This document shows positions 8,671-17,431 of a DNA stretch of 64,000 bases, in pieces. This stretch comes from Chloroflexota bacterium (GTDB lineage Bacteria; Chloroflexota; Anaerolineae; UBA2200; JACIWT01), in NCBI GenBank assembly GCA_014360825.1, contig JACIWT010000010.1, positions 57,623 through 121,622 on the forward strand, given 5' to 3'. Position 1 is the stretch's first letter; the number at the start of each line of letters is the position of its first letter. The notes below the pieces were generated by a model, which had not been told where the DNA came from, ran no database searches, and saw nothing but the letters and a program-made list of their open reading frames with translations. Made by a program: the position numbers and the translations under genes.

Positions 8671-8794
8671 CGTTGCCTCCTGATATGTTGCTGTAGCGCC
8701 ATTCTATCACAGTTCTCGCCTTCCGCCAAGTGGCGGGTCCGGTTCGGGGATGTCGAGCATCGTCGGCTATCAGCATAACCTTTTTTCACCGTAT

Positions 8795-8823
8795 TTGTAA
8801 TTGGCCGAGATTTGCAGTAGAAT
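8795..8823 (+). promoter_or_regulatory. Probable promoter of the rhomboid gene
   Basis: TTGTAA (8795-8800), 17 bp, TAGAAT (8818-8823), 33 bp before the rhomboid start. The -35 is imperfect. Confidence 0.5.
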
Positions 8824-8856
8824 TGGGGAAGAGAAATCTGGGAAAGGAATATTCCC

Positions 8857-9564
8857 ATGCTTCCACTGCGAGACCTGAATCCGGCACGGCGGTTCCCCAT
8901 CGTAACGATCGTGATCATTGGCATCAATGTGCTCGTGTTCCTGTGGGAAATCCTCCTGCCATCACAGGAGGCCCTCGAGGGGTTGATCTACACGGCGGGG
9001 CTGATCCCATACCACTTGACTCATTCCCCAAACTTGTCCAGCGTGGTGTCCATCTTCACCTCCATGTTCTTGCACGGGAGTTGGATGCACCTCCTCGGCA
9101 ATATGCTCTTTCTCTGGATTTTCGGCGACAACGTGGAGTCGGTGATGGGGCACTTCTTCTACCCGATTTTCTACATTGGCTGTGGCGTGATGGCTGCTCT
9201 GGCGCAGGTGTTCGTGGGTCCCAATTCTATGATTCCCACTATCGGTGCCAGCGGGGCAATCGCCGGGGTCTTGGGTGCCTACCTGATCATATACCCGGGC
9301 GCTCAGGTGGAAACGCTCTTCCTGATAGGCTATTTCGTCCGTTTGGTGAGGCTACCTGCTTTGGTGGTGCTGGGATTGTGGATCGTCCTCCAGTTTTTCA
9401 ACGGATTGCTGAGCCTGGGCGTGGCCACCGCTCAGACGGGAGGCGTGGCCTGGTTTGCTCACATCGGTGGTTTTCTTACTGGCGCGCTGATGGGAGTGAT
9501 TTTCAGGCCTCTGGCAGAGCGCCAAGGGCGTTGGTCAGGGCGCTATCCTGGTGATTGGTGGTGA
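8857..9564 (+). CDS. Rhomboid family intramembrane serine protease
   Basis: A 235-residue polytopic membrane protein with about six helices. The catalytic Ser is in GASGAIAG (Ser132) and the catalytic His in AHIGGFLTG (His202). HGSWMHLLGNMLFLW supplies the His78/Asn82 pair of the second helix that lines the oxyanion hole. Rhomboids cut substrates inside the membrane; this protein's substrate is unknown. The insert between helices one and two (residues 34-62) is typical of the bacterial YqgP/GluP-like type without the cytoplasmic extension. AAAGGAA precedes the ATG. It is monocistronic, with a promoter at 8795-8823 and a terminator before the next gene. Confidence 0.93.
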   Translation: MLPLRDLNPARRFPIVTIVIIGINVLVFLWEILLPSQEALEGLIYTAGLIPYHLTHSPNLSSVVSIFTSMFLHGSWMHLLGNMLFLWIFGDNVESVMGHFFYPIFYIGCGVMAALAQVFVGPNSMIPTIGASGAIAGVLGAYLIIYPGAQVETLFLIGYFVRLVRLPALVVLGLWIVLQFFNGLLSLGVATAQTGGVAWFAHIGGFLTGALMGVIFRPLAERQGRWSGRYPGDWW

Positions 9565-9673
9565 TGAGGTCCACTTATGCCAGTGAGATCGCCATCCGCA
9601 GAGAAACTAGTCAACGCCTTTTCGACCCCTCTGCCCTTGCCTGTTCTCCACCCGCGCCCATTGGATCTGCGGG

Positions 9674-9709
9674 GAGCCCGATGCTACCAGGCATTGGGCT
9701 CTTCTTTTT
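9674..9709 (+). terminator. Rho-independent terminator after the rhomboid gene
   Basis: GAGCCCGATGC pairs with GCATTGGGCTC (9674-9701, one mismatch), followed by TTCTTTTT. The 110 bp between the rhomboid stop and this hairpin shows nothing else. Confidence 0.75.
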
Positions 9710-9736
9710 GTCCAGCCGGTTTGTGAAGGGATTGCA

Positions 9737-10441
9737 ATGAACACTGTTGCTATGCTTTATAAGTTGCAACAATTGGATCTGCAAATCACCGAGGGCGAGC
9801 AACGCCAGCGCGACATCGAGGCCCAGTTAGGAGATAATGTGGAATTGCGCGAAGCGCGCGTGGCCGTTTCGGATTGCGAAGCGCAACTGAGCGTTTGGCG
9901 GGGGCGACTGAAGGACCTGGAACTGGAACTTCGGGGAGTCGAGGAGAGAATTGCCAAGAACGAGGCCCGACTGTACGGTGGCCACGTGACCAATCCGAAG
10001 GAGTTAAGCAGCCTGGAGCAAGACCAGGCGAGTCAGAAACGTCGGCGTAGTGAGTTAGAGGACAATGTGCTCGAGGCTATGTCACGGGTGGAGGAACTGG
10101 AGAGTAGCCTGGCGACCAGACGCGAGATCTTACGAGTTATCGAGGCCCGCTGGACCCAGTCTCAAGCCAAATTGAAGGGAGAACTCGCCAAGGTGAACGC
10201 GGAACTGGAGAGTTTGCGCCAGGAACGCGAATTGCTCCGCCGTCGTATCCCGGCGGACACTTTGGCTCGCTATGAAGAGTTGCGCCGGAAGAAAGGCGGC
10301 CGCGCCGTGGCGATGCTGAAAGGCCAGATGTGTGAGGGCTGCCGCGTGACCGTGCCCTCCGGCACCGCCCAGCAGGCCCAGCGTTCGTCCGACTTGGTTT
10401 TGTGCGAGAACTGTGGGCGCATCCTTTATTGGTGCGGTTGA
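9737..10441 (+). CDS. Coiled-coil protein with C4-type zinc ribbon
   Basis: A 234-residue protein of the family with a long N-terminal coiled coil (about residues 10-170, rich in Glu, Arg and Leu heptads) and a C-terminal C4 zinc ribbon. The ribbon has CEGCRV and, 20 residues later, CENCGR. Family members are often annotated as nucleic-acid-binding zinc-ribbon proteins. In many genomes this gene sits beside RNase H or NIF3-type genes, as here. Start ATG at 9737. It is followed eight bases later by the RNase HI gene, indicating an operon. The molecular role is unknown. Confidence 0.8.
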   Translation: MNTVAMLYKLQQLDLQITEGEQRQRDIEAQLGDNVELREARVAVSDCEAQLSVWRGRLKDLELELRGVEERIAKNEARLYGGHVTNPKELSSLEQDQASQKRRRSELEDNVLEAMSRVEELESSLATRREILRVIEARWTQSQAKLKGELAKVNAELESLRQERELLRRRIPADTLARYEELRRKKGGRAVAMLKGQMCEGCRVTVPSGTAQQAQRSSDLVLCENCGRILYWCG

Positions 10442-10449
10442 GCGAGAAG

Positions 10450-10959
10450 ATGGCTCAACGGCAGAAATCCAAGGAGGGAAGTCTGTCACGAATCATCATT
10501 TACTGTGATGGGGCAGCGCGGGGCAATCCTGGGCCAGCGGGCATCGGTGCAGTCCTGACGGATGAACGGGGGCGTGAACTGGCGCGTGTCCAGGAATATA
10601 TCGGCCGGGCCACGAATAACCAGGCCGAATACAAGGCTCTGATCCGAGCGCTCCGTCGGGCAGCTGCCTGGGACGCACAGGACGTGGAAATACGGGCCGA
10701 CAGCGAATTGCTCGTCCGGCAATTGCGAGAGGAGTACCGGGTGCGTAACCCGGCTTTGCGGAAGTTGTGGCAGGAGGTAAAGAACCTCCTTCGCCCCTAC
10801 CGCGCTGTGAGGATCGTCCACGTGCCGCGTCACGAGAACTATCTCCCAGATACGCTGGCAAACGCAGCGATAGATAATCGTCAAAAACATATCACAACAA
10901 GGGGAACGAGGGAGGCGAAATTCCCCTCACCCAAGAGGCAAAGTGGCCAGGAGGTGTGA
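10450..10959 (+). CDS. rnhA: Ribonuclease HI family protein
   Basis: RNase HI cleaves the RNA strand of RNA-DNA hybrids. The four catalytic carboxylates are visible, counting from the ATG at 10450: Asp20 in YCDGAARGNPGP, Glu60 in TNNQAEYKAL, Asp84 in RADSELLVRQ and Asp134 in HENYLPDTLAN. The protein is 169 aa, with a basic tail after residue 145. The ATG at 10450 has only a weak ribosome site, while AAGGAGG stands 5 bp before an in-frame CTG at codon 12; initiation there would remove 11 non-conserved residues. It is cotranscribed with the zinc-ribbon gene. Confidence 0.9.
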   Translation: MAQRQKSKEGSLSRIIIYCDGAARGNPGPAGIGAVLTDERGRELARVQEYIGRATNNQAEYKALIRALRRAAAWDAQDVEIRADSELLVRQLREEYRVRNPALRKLWQEVKNLLRPYRAVRIVHVPRHENYLPDTLANAAIDNRQKHITTRGTREAKFPSPKRQSGQEV

Positions 10960-10960
10960 A

Positions 10961-12163
10961 ATGGGCAAAATAACCGTGCCCCAGGAGGATTTCCCTCGTA
11001 CTGCCGACGTGGTGATCATCGGCGGTGGGATTGTGGGGGCGGCGACGGCGTTTTTCGTCAGCCACGCGGGTCTGGATGCAATTGTGGTGGAGCGCCGCGA
11101 CGCATTGGGCACATTAACAACTGCGGCCTCGGTAGAATGTTTCCGGGCCCAATTCAGCGAACCCGAAAACGTGCAGATGATGCTCACCAGCATCGAGATC
11201 TTCGATCATTTCGCGGAAGTGATTGGCATCCCTGGCTATGATATCAACCTGCATTACCAGGGCTACCTTTTCATCACGGATGCAGAAGATGGCGAGAAAA
11301 CATTGCGGGCTCGGGTGGCTCATCAGCAGAGTATAGGATTGAAGGATGTGGAGTTCTTGGAGGGTGACGAGGTGCGTGCTCGTTTCCCCTATGCGAGCCC
11401 AACGGTGACAGCGGGCACATACCGCGCCAAAGAAGGGTGGCTCTCAGCCCACGAGGTTACCTACGGTTTCGCCAAGGGCTCCAAAGCACAGTTCTGCCTG
11501 CGCACCGAGGTCTCGGGCATTGTGGTGAAGGGTGGGCGCGTGCATACCGTGCTGACCAACCGCGGCCCCGTTGACACCCCGCGGATCGTCATTGCTGCCG
11601 GGCCGTTCTCCGGTGTCGTGGCTCGCATGGCGGGCGTGGAACTACCGCTATGCATCCTGCGTCGTCAGAAGACCATCATTGGGGAACATCCCCTCATCCC
11701 TCGCCATGCACCGATGACCATTGATGACATCCGCGGAGCGTACTGGCGCCCAGAGGGCGGCGGTGCCGCCCTGGGCTGGGCATTGCCGGAGGAGCCGAGC
11801 GAGCCCAGCGAAAATGTGCCCGCGGATTGGACTTTCGCCGCCATCGTGCTGGAGGGGGTCAGCCATCTCTCGCCCTTTTTCGAGCAGGTGGCAGCAGGAC
11901 TGAAACGCGAGGATGTGTTCACCAGCGCTGGACAGTACACCTGTACGCCGGACAGCAAGCCCATCATTGGGCCCAGTCCAGATGTCGAGGGGCTCTATTT
12001 CAACCTCGGTTACAGTGGCCATGGTATCATGGGCTCTCCGGCGGGGGGCAAACTGACTGCTAAATTGATGGTGGGAGAGATTTCGACGTCCGAAAATCCA
12101 TTCCGCTTCGAGCGATTTGCGGAGAAGCGAGAATTAACCGCGGCGGAGAAGATCGTGATTTAG
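10961..12163 (+). CDS. FAD-dependent oxidoreductase, DAO/DadA type
   Basis: A 400-residue flavoenzyme of the D-amino-acid-oxidase fold (DadA, glycine oxidase and sarcosine oxidase beta relatives). The Rossmann dinucleotide motif is DVVIIGGGIVGAATA (residues 17-31), followed by the acidic end of strand two (VVER). The C-terminal FAD contact is GLYFNLGYSGHGIMGSPAGG. The amine or amino-acid substrate cannot be told from sequence. Start ATG 10961 has AGGAGG six bases upstream. The first base follows the RNase HI stop by one nucleotide, and the NTPase-propeller gene starts two bases after its own stop, so all may share a transcript. Confidence 0.85.
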   Translation: MGKITVPQEDFPRTADVVIIGGGIVGAATAFFVSHAGLDAIVVERRDALGTLTTAASVECFRAQFSEPENVQMMLTSIEIFDHFAEVIGIPGYDINLHYQGYLFITDAEDGEKTLRARVAHQQSIGLKDVEFLEGDEVRARFPYASPTVTAGTYRAKEGWLSAHEVTYGFAKGSKAQFCLRTEVSGIVVKGGRVHTVLTNRGPVDTPRIVIAAGPFSGVVARMAGVELPLCILRRQKTIIGEHPLIPRHAPMTIDDIRGAYWRPEGGGAALGWALPEEPSEPSENVPADWTFAAIVLEGVSHLSPFFEQVAAGLKREDVFTSAGQYTCTPDSKPIIGPSPDVEGLYFNLGYSGHGIMGSPAGGKLTAKLMVGEISTSENPFRFERFAEKRELTAAEKIVI

Positions 12164-12165
12164 GT

Positions 12166-14286
12166 ATGGCAGAAAAAGGACCCCGTTCTGGAGCAAGCAT
12201 TGGGAATCCATATATCATTGACCGCCCCCTCAGTGACGAGGATCTTTTCGTGGGGCGGACCCGCGCCTTGCGTTGGCTGCGTGATGCGGTCTCATACGGA
12301 GAGCGCCTGTTGGCTGTGGGAGGCGGGCCCGGCATCGGCACAACATCTTTCCTTTTGCACTTGGCCCGAATGTGGGAGGGCGAGACCACGGCCCTCTATG
12401 TGGATCTGGCTCCGGAGGCGAAGACCACACCAGCGGCTTTGCTCGCCCAATTGACCACCGCAGTGCGAGATTTCGTCTGCATAGGATCGCCCGCTGAGGT
12501 GGAGGAAGAGGAGTCGCTACCGGCTTCGCTCGCCCGAGCAGCCGAGGTGGCTGCGCCGAAACGTTTGCTCCTCTTGGTGGATGGCATTGGCAAGAAGCCG
12601 GTGGAGCCGGGAGAATGGGCGCAGGTGGTGGCTGAACTCCGGGCTGCCCTTGCCGGTTGCCCCAGTCTCCTGGTGGTGCTGGGTGTGGAAGAGCCAGCCG
12701 GCCCGGGTGCGATGGCCATCCAGGGTGTGCCGACCTACCAACTCGATTGTTTGAGCGCCGACGAGTCAGAGGAACTGCTGCGCAACTTAGGACGCGCACG
12801 GATAGGCTACGAGCACGGCGCGATACGCGCCATCTACAATCTTTGCGGTGGCCACCCCTATTTGGTTCAAGCCTTCGGCTTCGTCCTTTTCGAGCGCCTC
12901 GGTGGGGAGGGTCGTGTTACTTACCACGATGTCCTTTCGGTAGAGCAGGAAGTGGTCGAAGTCGGCAACCCAGTTTTTGGAAGGACGTGGGAGAACTCCT
13001 CGCCTGCGGAGCGCGTCGTGCTGGCGGCGCTGCAGTCACTGCGAGGGCGTCACGGTGTTTTCACCCGCCGCGATGTCCAGGATGGCGCTCGCTGGCAGGG
13101 CGTCGAATTGCCGGATCAGATAATCTCTGACGGTCTCCGCTTGCTCGTCGCGCGCAAGGTCCTTCGGCCGCTGAGCCAGGAGGGATACGAATTCGCCGTC
13201 CGCCTCTTCCAGAACTGGCTGGCCGCAAACGTGACTCTGGCTAATGTGGTGCGAGAAGTTTCGCACTCTAAGAAAGCGGCGTTATCTGTGGGCCTGCGCT
13301 GGCCGCGCCGACGGGTGAATTGGGGGACAGTGCTCCTGTGGGTGGCTCTCATCGCAATAGTCGTCTCCGCCTTTGTCCTGTGGAGCGAGCGGGGAAGTGG
13401 ACAACTGACCACACCTACGCCCACCAGTAGGGTACCGGTCGTTGCCAGCCCTACTTTGTCTCTGGGCTTGCTTGGCACGAAGATCGCTTACGCCCAGCGC
13501 GAACACGCAGACGCGACGTGGGATATTTGGGTCATGGGTTACGATGGCACAGATCCAGTGCGCCTCACCAATGGTCCAAGAAACAACATTCAGCCAGCGT
13601 GGTCACCCGATGTCCGGCGCATCTATTTCGTCTCCGACCGGGATGGCAACCGCGAGATCTACGTTATGAACGCCGACGGCACTGGTCAAACCAATCTCAC
13701 GCGCGACGGCTCTGAGGATTGGACGCCGGCTGTGTCGCCCGATGGCAAGACGGTGGCTTTCGCCTCCATTCGCGACGGCAACTGGGAGATCTACGTCATG
13801 AATGCCGATGGCTCGCGCCCCACTCGTCTGACCCGCAACACGGCTGCCGACTACAGCCCCGTTTGGTCGCCCGATGGCAGTCGCCTTGCTTTCCAGTCTA
13901 ACCGCGATGGCAACTGGGAAATCTACATCATGAATGCAGATGGCTCAAATCAGCAGCGTCTGACATACAGTGACGCCACCGATTCCTCCCCTGCCTGGTC
14001 GCCCGATGGGAGCCAGATCGCCTTCGAGTCCTATCGCGATGGGGATATGGAAATCTACGTTATGAACGCCGACGGCTCAAACCAAGTGAATCTGACCAAT
14101 GAGCACACGGCAAACGATCATGGGCCAACCTGGTCGCCCGACGGGACTCACATCGCGTTCTACTCCAACCGCGCTGGAGGCTGGGACATCTACACTATGA
14201 AGGCGGATGGCACGGGACAGACCAACATCACCTTCAGTCCGGTCCACGAACAGGCTCCGGCTTGGCAGCCCTACCAACGCCGGTGA
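12166..14286 (+). CDS. Membrane protein: degenerate P-loop NTPase domain fused to TolB-like propeller
   Basis: A 706-residue fusion. The N-terminal half resembles a STAND/AAA-type NTPase: a GNPYIIDRPLSDEDLFVGR lead-in, then the P-loop region GGGPGIGTTSF at residues 52-62 where the invariant Lys is Thr, and a Walker-B-like LLLLVDG. A single membrane helix follows (LLWVALIAIVVSAFVLW, about residues 389-405), then a Thr/Pro-rich linker. The C-terminal half (about 435-700) holds six PD40 repeats of the form WSPDG, RDGNWEIYVMNADG, one propeller. The propeller is probably extracytoplasmic and the NTPase cytoplasmic. Loss of the Walker lysine suggests weak or no ATP hydrolysis. Function unknown; a signalling role is inference. 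Confidence 0.8.
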   Translation: MAEKGPRSGASIGNPYIIDRPLSDEDLFVGRTRALRWLRDAVSYGERLLAVGGGPGIGTTSFLLHLARMWEGETTALYVDLAPEAKTTPAALLAQLTTAVRDFVCIGSPAEVEEEESLPASLARAAEVAAPKRLLLLVDGIGKKPVEPGEWAQVVAELRAALAGCPSLLVVLGVEEPAGPGAMAIQGVPTYQLDCLSADESEELLRNLGRARIGYEHGAIRAIYNLCGGHPYLVQAFGFVLFERLGGEGRVTYHDVLSVEQEVVEVGNPVFGRTWENSSPAERVVLAALQSLRGRHGVFTRRDVQDGARWQGVELPDQIISDGLRLLVARKVLRPLSQEGYEFAVRLFQNWLAANVTLANVVREVSHSKKAALSVGLRWPRRRVNWGTVLLWVALIAIVVSAFVLWSERGSGQLTTPTPTSRVPVVASPTLSLGLLGTKIAYAQREHADATWDIWVMGYDGTDPVRLTNGPRNNIQPAWSPDVRRIYFVSDRDGNREIYVMNADGTGQTNLTRDGSEDWTPAVSPDGKTVAFASIRDGNWEIYVMNADGSRPTRLTRNTAADYSPVWSPDGSRLAFQSNRDGNWEIYIMNADGSNQQRLTYSDATDSSPAWSPDGSQIAFESYRDGDMEIYVMNADGSNQVNLTNEHTANDHGPTWSPDGTHIAFYSNRAGGWDIYTMKADGTGQTNITFSPVHEQAPAWQPYQRR

Positions 14287-14316
14287 GAGGGAAGTCATCC
14301 CCTGCCATCGGGGTGC

Positions 14317-14610
14317 TTATTTACTCGTTAACCGGGTGCGCACCTCTTCGAGGCTGAGCCCTCTTACCGCGATCGTTTTCTGCCGCGATGATGGACCAGC
14401 CAAGATGCTTACATCTCGCCGGGGCACACCGAGGGCATCGGCCAGGAGGGCGATGACAGCCTCGTTGGCTGCTCCACCCACAGGCGGGGCCGTGACCCGC
14501 ACCCGCAGGGCCTCACCGTACTCCCCGGCCAGTTCGTTGACCGGAGAGCGCGGCACGACCTTGACGGCGAAAAGGACGTAGTCCCCTCGCACAGAAAATT
14601 TCACGCTCAT
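14317..14610 (-). CDS. yggU: DUF167 (YggU-like) family protein
   Basis: A 97-residue DUF167 protein of unknown biochemical role. The signature is VRVTAPPVGGAANEAVIALL followed by VSILAGPSSRQKTIAVRG, which corresponds to the family's G-x-x-S-R-x-K motif. Start ATG at 14610; an in-frame start further upstream (14649) exists but is not conserved. It is the last gene of the minus-strand run yggS-yggT-yggU, an arrangement common in many bacteria beside cell-division genes. It converges with the NTPase-propeller gene. Confidence 0.85.
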   Translation of the reverse strand: MSVKFSVRGDYVLFAVKVVPRSPVNELAGEYGEALRVRVTAPPVGGAANEAVIALLADALGVPRRDVSILAGPSSRQKTIAVRGLSLEEVRTRLTSK

Positions 14611-14655
14611 ACAGAACAGTCTATTGTCTGTCGCAAGCGAGGTGAACACATCTTA

Positions 14656-14922
14656 CTAGAACACTGCGGCCAGTAGCATCCACACGAAGCGTCGCAATAG
14701 TTCCAGGATGATAAGGGCGATCAGGGGCGTGACATCCAAGCCGCCAATGGGTGGAACGTAGCGGCGCAAAGGGGCCAGGATGGGTTCCGTACCCCGGTAG
14801 ATGAGCGAAACGAAAGGGTTGTACGGGTCGGCGCGAACCCACGAGAACAGCACGCGCAGGAAAATCGCCGCCGTCGCCAACCAGAAAAGAGCGTCCACTA
14901 GATTGTAGAGCCAAATGATCAT
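14656..14922 (-). CDS. yggT: YggT family membrane protein
   Basis: An 88-residue protein with two hydrophobic helices (about residues 5-27 and 63-85) and the YggT signature FSWVRADPYNPFVSLIYRGT then EPILAPLRRYVPPIGGLD. YggT proteins (YlmG/CCB3 group) are linked to membrane organisation, osmotic response or division, but the molecular role is not settled. Start ATG 14922 has GGAGG five bases upstream; the longer frame to 15009 runs into yggS and was rejected. It lies 19 bp after yggS, so translation from one mRNA is likely. Confidence 0.88.
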   Translation of the reverse strand: MIIWLYNLVDALFWLATAAIFLRVLFSWVRADPYNPFVSLIYRGTEPILAPLRRYVPPIGGLDVTPLIALIILELLRRFVWMLLAAVF

Positions 14923-14941
14923 CAGTGCCTCCGTCTGTGAT

Positions 14942-15685
14942 TTATTCCCTGTGGAAAATAGCCCGGCCCAAGCGGACCATAGTCGCACCTTCTTCCACCG
15001 CCACTTCAAAATCGTCCGTCATGCCCATCGAGAGTTCGCTCCAGTTGGCAGCGGGAAAACGACGGCGGAGAGCCTCTTGCAATCGCCGTAGGGCGCGGAA
15101 ATGGGGGCGCACCATCTCCGCTTCCGGGGCGATGGGCGCGACGGTCATCAAACCCTCTACTCGAACTCCGGGCAAAGCGAGGATGCGCTCGACGTCCACA
15201 CATAGGGAGTCAAAGGCGCTGGCATCGTGTAAGACATTTGCCGCGGCGAACCCATACTTGCTTTCCTCACCCGAAACGTTCATCTCCAATAGGATGGGCA
15301 TCACCCGGCCCGCCTCGACGCAGAGACGGCTGATTTTCTCCGCCAGAGCGACCGTGTCCACCGATTGGATGCTATCAAACAAGGCGATAGCATCTCGCAC
15401 CTTCCGCCTCTGCAGGTGACCTACCATGTGCCAGCGGGCATACACCTTGGCCCGGCAAAGCGGTATCTTCTCCGTTGCCTCTTCCACCCGGTTCTCGCCG
15501 AATTCACTGAGGCCAGCCTGGTGTGCAACGAGGATGTCCTCAATGGGGACAGTTTTTGTAACGGCGATGATGCGTACCTCCGTCGGGTGGCGCCTTGCTC
15601 GCCGGGCGGCTGCGGCGATGCGCTCGTTCACGTGTGTGATATTGGCGCGTATTTGCGCCTCGCGACGAGCATCAAGAGCAGACAT
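14942..15685 (-). CDS. yggS: PLP homeostasis protein, YggS family
   Basis: A 247-residue pyridoxal-phosphate-binding protein of the YggS/PLPBP type, which keeps free PLP balanced and has no known enzyme activity. The PLP lysine is Lys44 in IIAVTKTVPIED, followed by FGENRVEEA. WHMVGHLQRRK and the phosphate-binding end LSMGMTDDFEVAVEEGATMVRLG complete the barrel. The start is the ATG at 15685, which overlaps the end of the toroid gene by 14 bp, so expression is coupled. Confidence 0.93.
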   Translation of the reverse strand: MSALDARREAQIRANITHVNERIAAAARRARRHPTEVRIIAVTKTVPIEDILVAHQAGLSEFGENRVEEATEKIPLCRAKVYARWHMVGHLQRRKVRDAIALFDSIQSVDTVALAEKISRLCVEAGRVMPILLEMNVSGEESKYGFAAANVLHDASAFDSLCVDVERILALPGVRVEGLMTVAPIAPEAEMVRPHFRALRRLQEALRRRFPAANWSELSMGMTDDFEVAVEEGATMVRLGRAIFHRE

Positions 15686-16622
15686 ATTTCTGCACTCGCA
15701 ATGCACGCAAGGTGATCCATTTGCTCGGCTGGCCGAGGGCCTCGATGTCAGTATGCATCCGACCATTGAAACTATTCTCTAGCCGCCACCGGCCGTTGGC
15801 TTGTCTTTTGCTTTCCACCAATCCCCAGAGTGCCTTCGCCCTGGGATCGCTCCCGCAACCGAGTTCGCAGCAAGCCAGGAGCGCCTCCAACAAATCGCTC
15901 TCGTAGAAGGAAGGGAAGCCAAAGCGCAGCCAGTCGCTCACCCAGCCGTTCTCCGTCGTCCCAGCGCTTGCTGAAGCGGCCACGTAGTCTGTGCTCAGCA
16001 ATCGCTCGGCGGCATCGGCGATCACCCTCTCGATTCGGGGTGTGCGCTGTTCCGATGGGACGGTCGCCAACGCCCGCAGCACTTTCACTGCTCCCCAAAG
16101 GCAGGCGGCAGCCTCGTCGTCATTGTGACGGCAGCCCCAGCCAGGATGCTCTTCGATTGCCTCCATTAGTCGCGCCAACGCAGCCCGTGTTGCAGGTTCA
16201 TTGTCATACCCGAACAGATTGAGGAAGCGCACCACATTGCCCGAATAACACCAGATCACCTCGCCTTGCTCATAAGCGCCGGGCGCACCGATGGCGGCAA
16301 TGGCTTCTTGCATATACGCCACCCCTTTCTGCACCGCCGGTTCGGTCTTGGTGAGCCCTAACTCCGATAGGATGATGAGTTGCCAGATGGTGCTGGTGTA
16401 TTTGGGCCAGTAAGTGCTATCAGGCTTGGCCCAATAACCCTCGGGGTGCTGAGCGGCGATGATGGCACGTACAGTGGCCGAATTGGAGATGGCCGCTCGC
16501 GCCTTTCGAACCTCCGGGAGGTTCACCGGGCGATCCAAAAGATGTACCAGGGTGAAATAGCGTACTGAAGGCTCATCCTCGCCCAATAGCCACTCTATCA
16601 CGCCAGTTCCCACTTCTTTCAT
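15672..16622 (-). CDS. Alpha/alpha-toroid protein of unknown function (squalene-cyclase/prenyltransferase fold)
   Basis: A 316-residue protein that I recognise only at fold level. It has repeated helical pairs with GYW- and W-rich motifs (PEGYWAKPDSTYWPKY, GWGCRHNDDEAAAC, GRWRLENSFNGR), as in terpene-cyclase and prenyltransferase toroids. The DxDD motif of squalene cyclases is not present, so cyclase activity is doubtful. Similar proteins in Chloroflexota have, to my memory, been labelled as NifH, which is clearly wrong here: there is no P-loop or 4Fe-4S motif. The ATG at 16622 has AAGGAGG seven bases upstream and overlaps the pgeF stop (ATGA). The 3' end overlaps yggS. No function is assigned. 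Confidence 0.6.
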   Translation of the reverse strand: MKEVGTGVIEWLLGEDEPSVRYFTLVHLLDRPVNLPEVRKARAAISNSATVRAIIAAQHPEGYWAKPDSTYWPKYTSTIWQLIILSELGLTKTEPAVQKGVAYMQEAIAAIGAPGAYEQGEVIWCYSGNVVRFLNLFGYDNEPATRAALARLMEAIEEHPGWGCRHNDDEAAACLWGAVKVLRALATVPSEQRTPRIERVIADAAERLLSTDYVAASASAGTTENGWVSDWLRFGFPSFYESDLLEALLACCELGCGSDPRAKALWGLVESKRQANGRWRLENSFNGRMHTDIEALGQPSKWITLRALRVQKYVCS

Positions 16623-17431
16623 AAGGCCGCCTCCTTCTCGGTGGATGCATCTGTCGTTAGTCCGATGAGGGCTCCGAAACGTCCGGTCCTCACGCCGTCG
16701 CCCCGGTGCGAGAAAAACTCGTGGCGGTGGCAAACGGTGCACATATTCGCTTGCTCAACGTGGCGCACGCCCACAGCCAACAGTTGTTGACGGTTGGCTT
16801 CTGGTAGGTCAAAATACCAGCGACCTGACGCACTCGAGTGGAGTAGCGCCTCTCCACGCAGGGAGCGGCGCACTGCTCCAGCCACATCCTCGCCCACCTC
16901 GTAGCAGCAGGGGCCGATGGCTGGCCCCAGGGCCACTTGCAAGTCGGCTGGGTTGGTGCCAAAGGCCTGCTCCATGACGTGCACGGCTTTGGTCACGATG
17001 CCCTCGATGGTCCCACGCCAGCCTGAGTGGACCAATCCCACAGCACGCCGCACTGGGTCGAAGAGCAAGATGGGCACACAGTCAGCGAAGCGCAGGAGAA
17101 GCGCGATGCCTGGTGTGTCTGATACAAGGCCATCGGTGGCTGGAATGACACGCCCCCCATCTGCACGACTGACAACGGCCACCCGTGCGCCATGCACCTG
17201 TTGAGCAGTTACCACATCCTCTGGGCGCAAGCCGAGCGTAGTGTAGATTCGGGCGTGGTTCTCTCGCACTGCTGTTTCGCTGTCACCCACGCTGTTTCCT
17301 ATATTCAGGCTGTCCAGTGGCGGTTGGCTGACCCCGCCCCGTCGGGTGAAGATGGCGTGCCATACGCCGGGCCATTCCGCCAGGTTAGAGAAGATGTAGT
17401 AGGGAACAGCCCCATCCATTCGTTGCATCAT
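16619..17431 (-). CDS. pgeF: Peptidoglycan editing factor PgeF (purine nucleoside phosphorylase YfiH/LACC1 family)
   Basis: A 270-residue protein of the YfiH/DUF152 family. Members are copper- or zinc-containing, have been reported to process purine nucleosides, and in E. coli PgeF guards peptidoglycan composition. The metal ligands are visible: His in AQQVHGARV, Cys in GPAIGPCCYEVGEDV and His in GLVHSGWRGTIEG. RFADCVPILLFDP is the usual core strand. The ATG at 17431 overlaps the stop of the radical SAM gene (ATGA), and its stop overlaps the toroid start, so three genes are translationally coupled. In many bacteria pgeF is directly followed by yggS; here the toroid gene intervenes. Confidence 0.9.
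   Translation of the reverse strand: MMQRMDGAVPYYIFSNLAEWPGVWHAIFTRRGGVSQPPLDSLNIGNSVGDSETAVRENHARIYTTLGLRPEDVVTAQQVHGARVAVVSRADGGRVIPATDGLVSDTPGIALLLRFADCVPILLFDPVRRAVGLVHSGWRGTIEGIVTKAVHVMEQAFGTNPADLQVALGPAIGPCCYEVGEDVAGAVRRSLRGEALLHSSASGRWYFDLPEANRQQLLAVGVRHVEQANMCTVCHRHEFFSHRGDGVRTGRFGALIGLTTDASTEKEAAL

Noticed and set aside
8730..9554. 274-codon plus-strand frame overlapping the rhomboid gene
   Set aside because: Out-of-frame with conserved rhomboid residues and without own features.
15672..16622. Labelling the toroid protein as NifH or squalene cyclase
   Set aside because: No P-loop or 4Fe-4S cysteines for NifH, and no DxDD motif for a cyclase.
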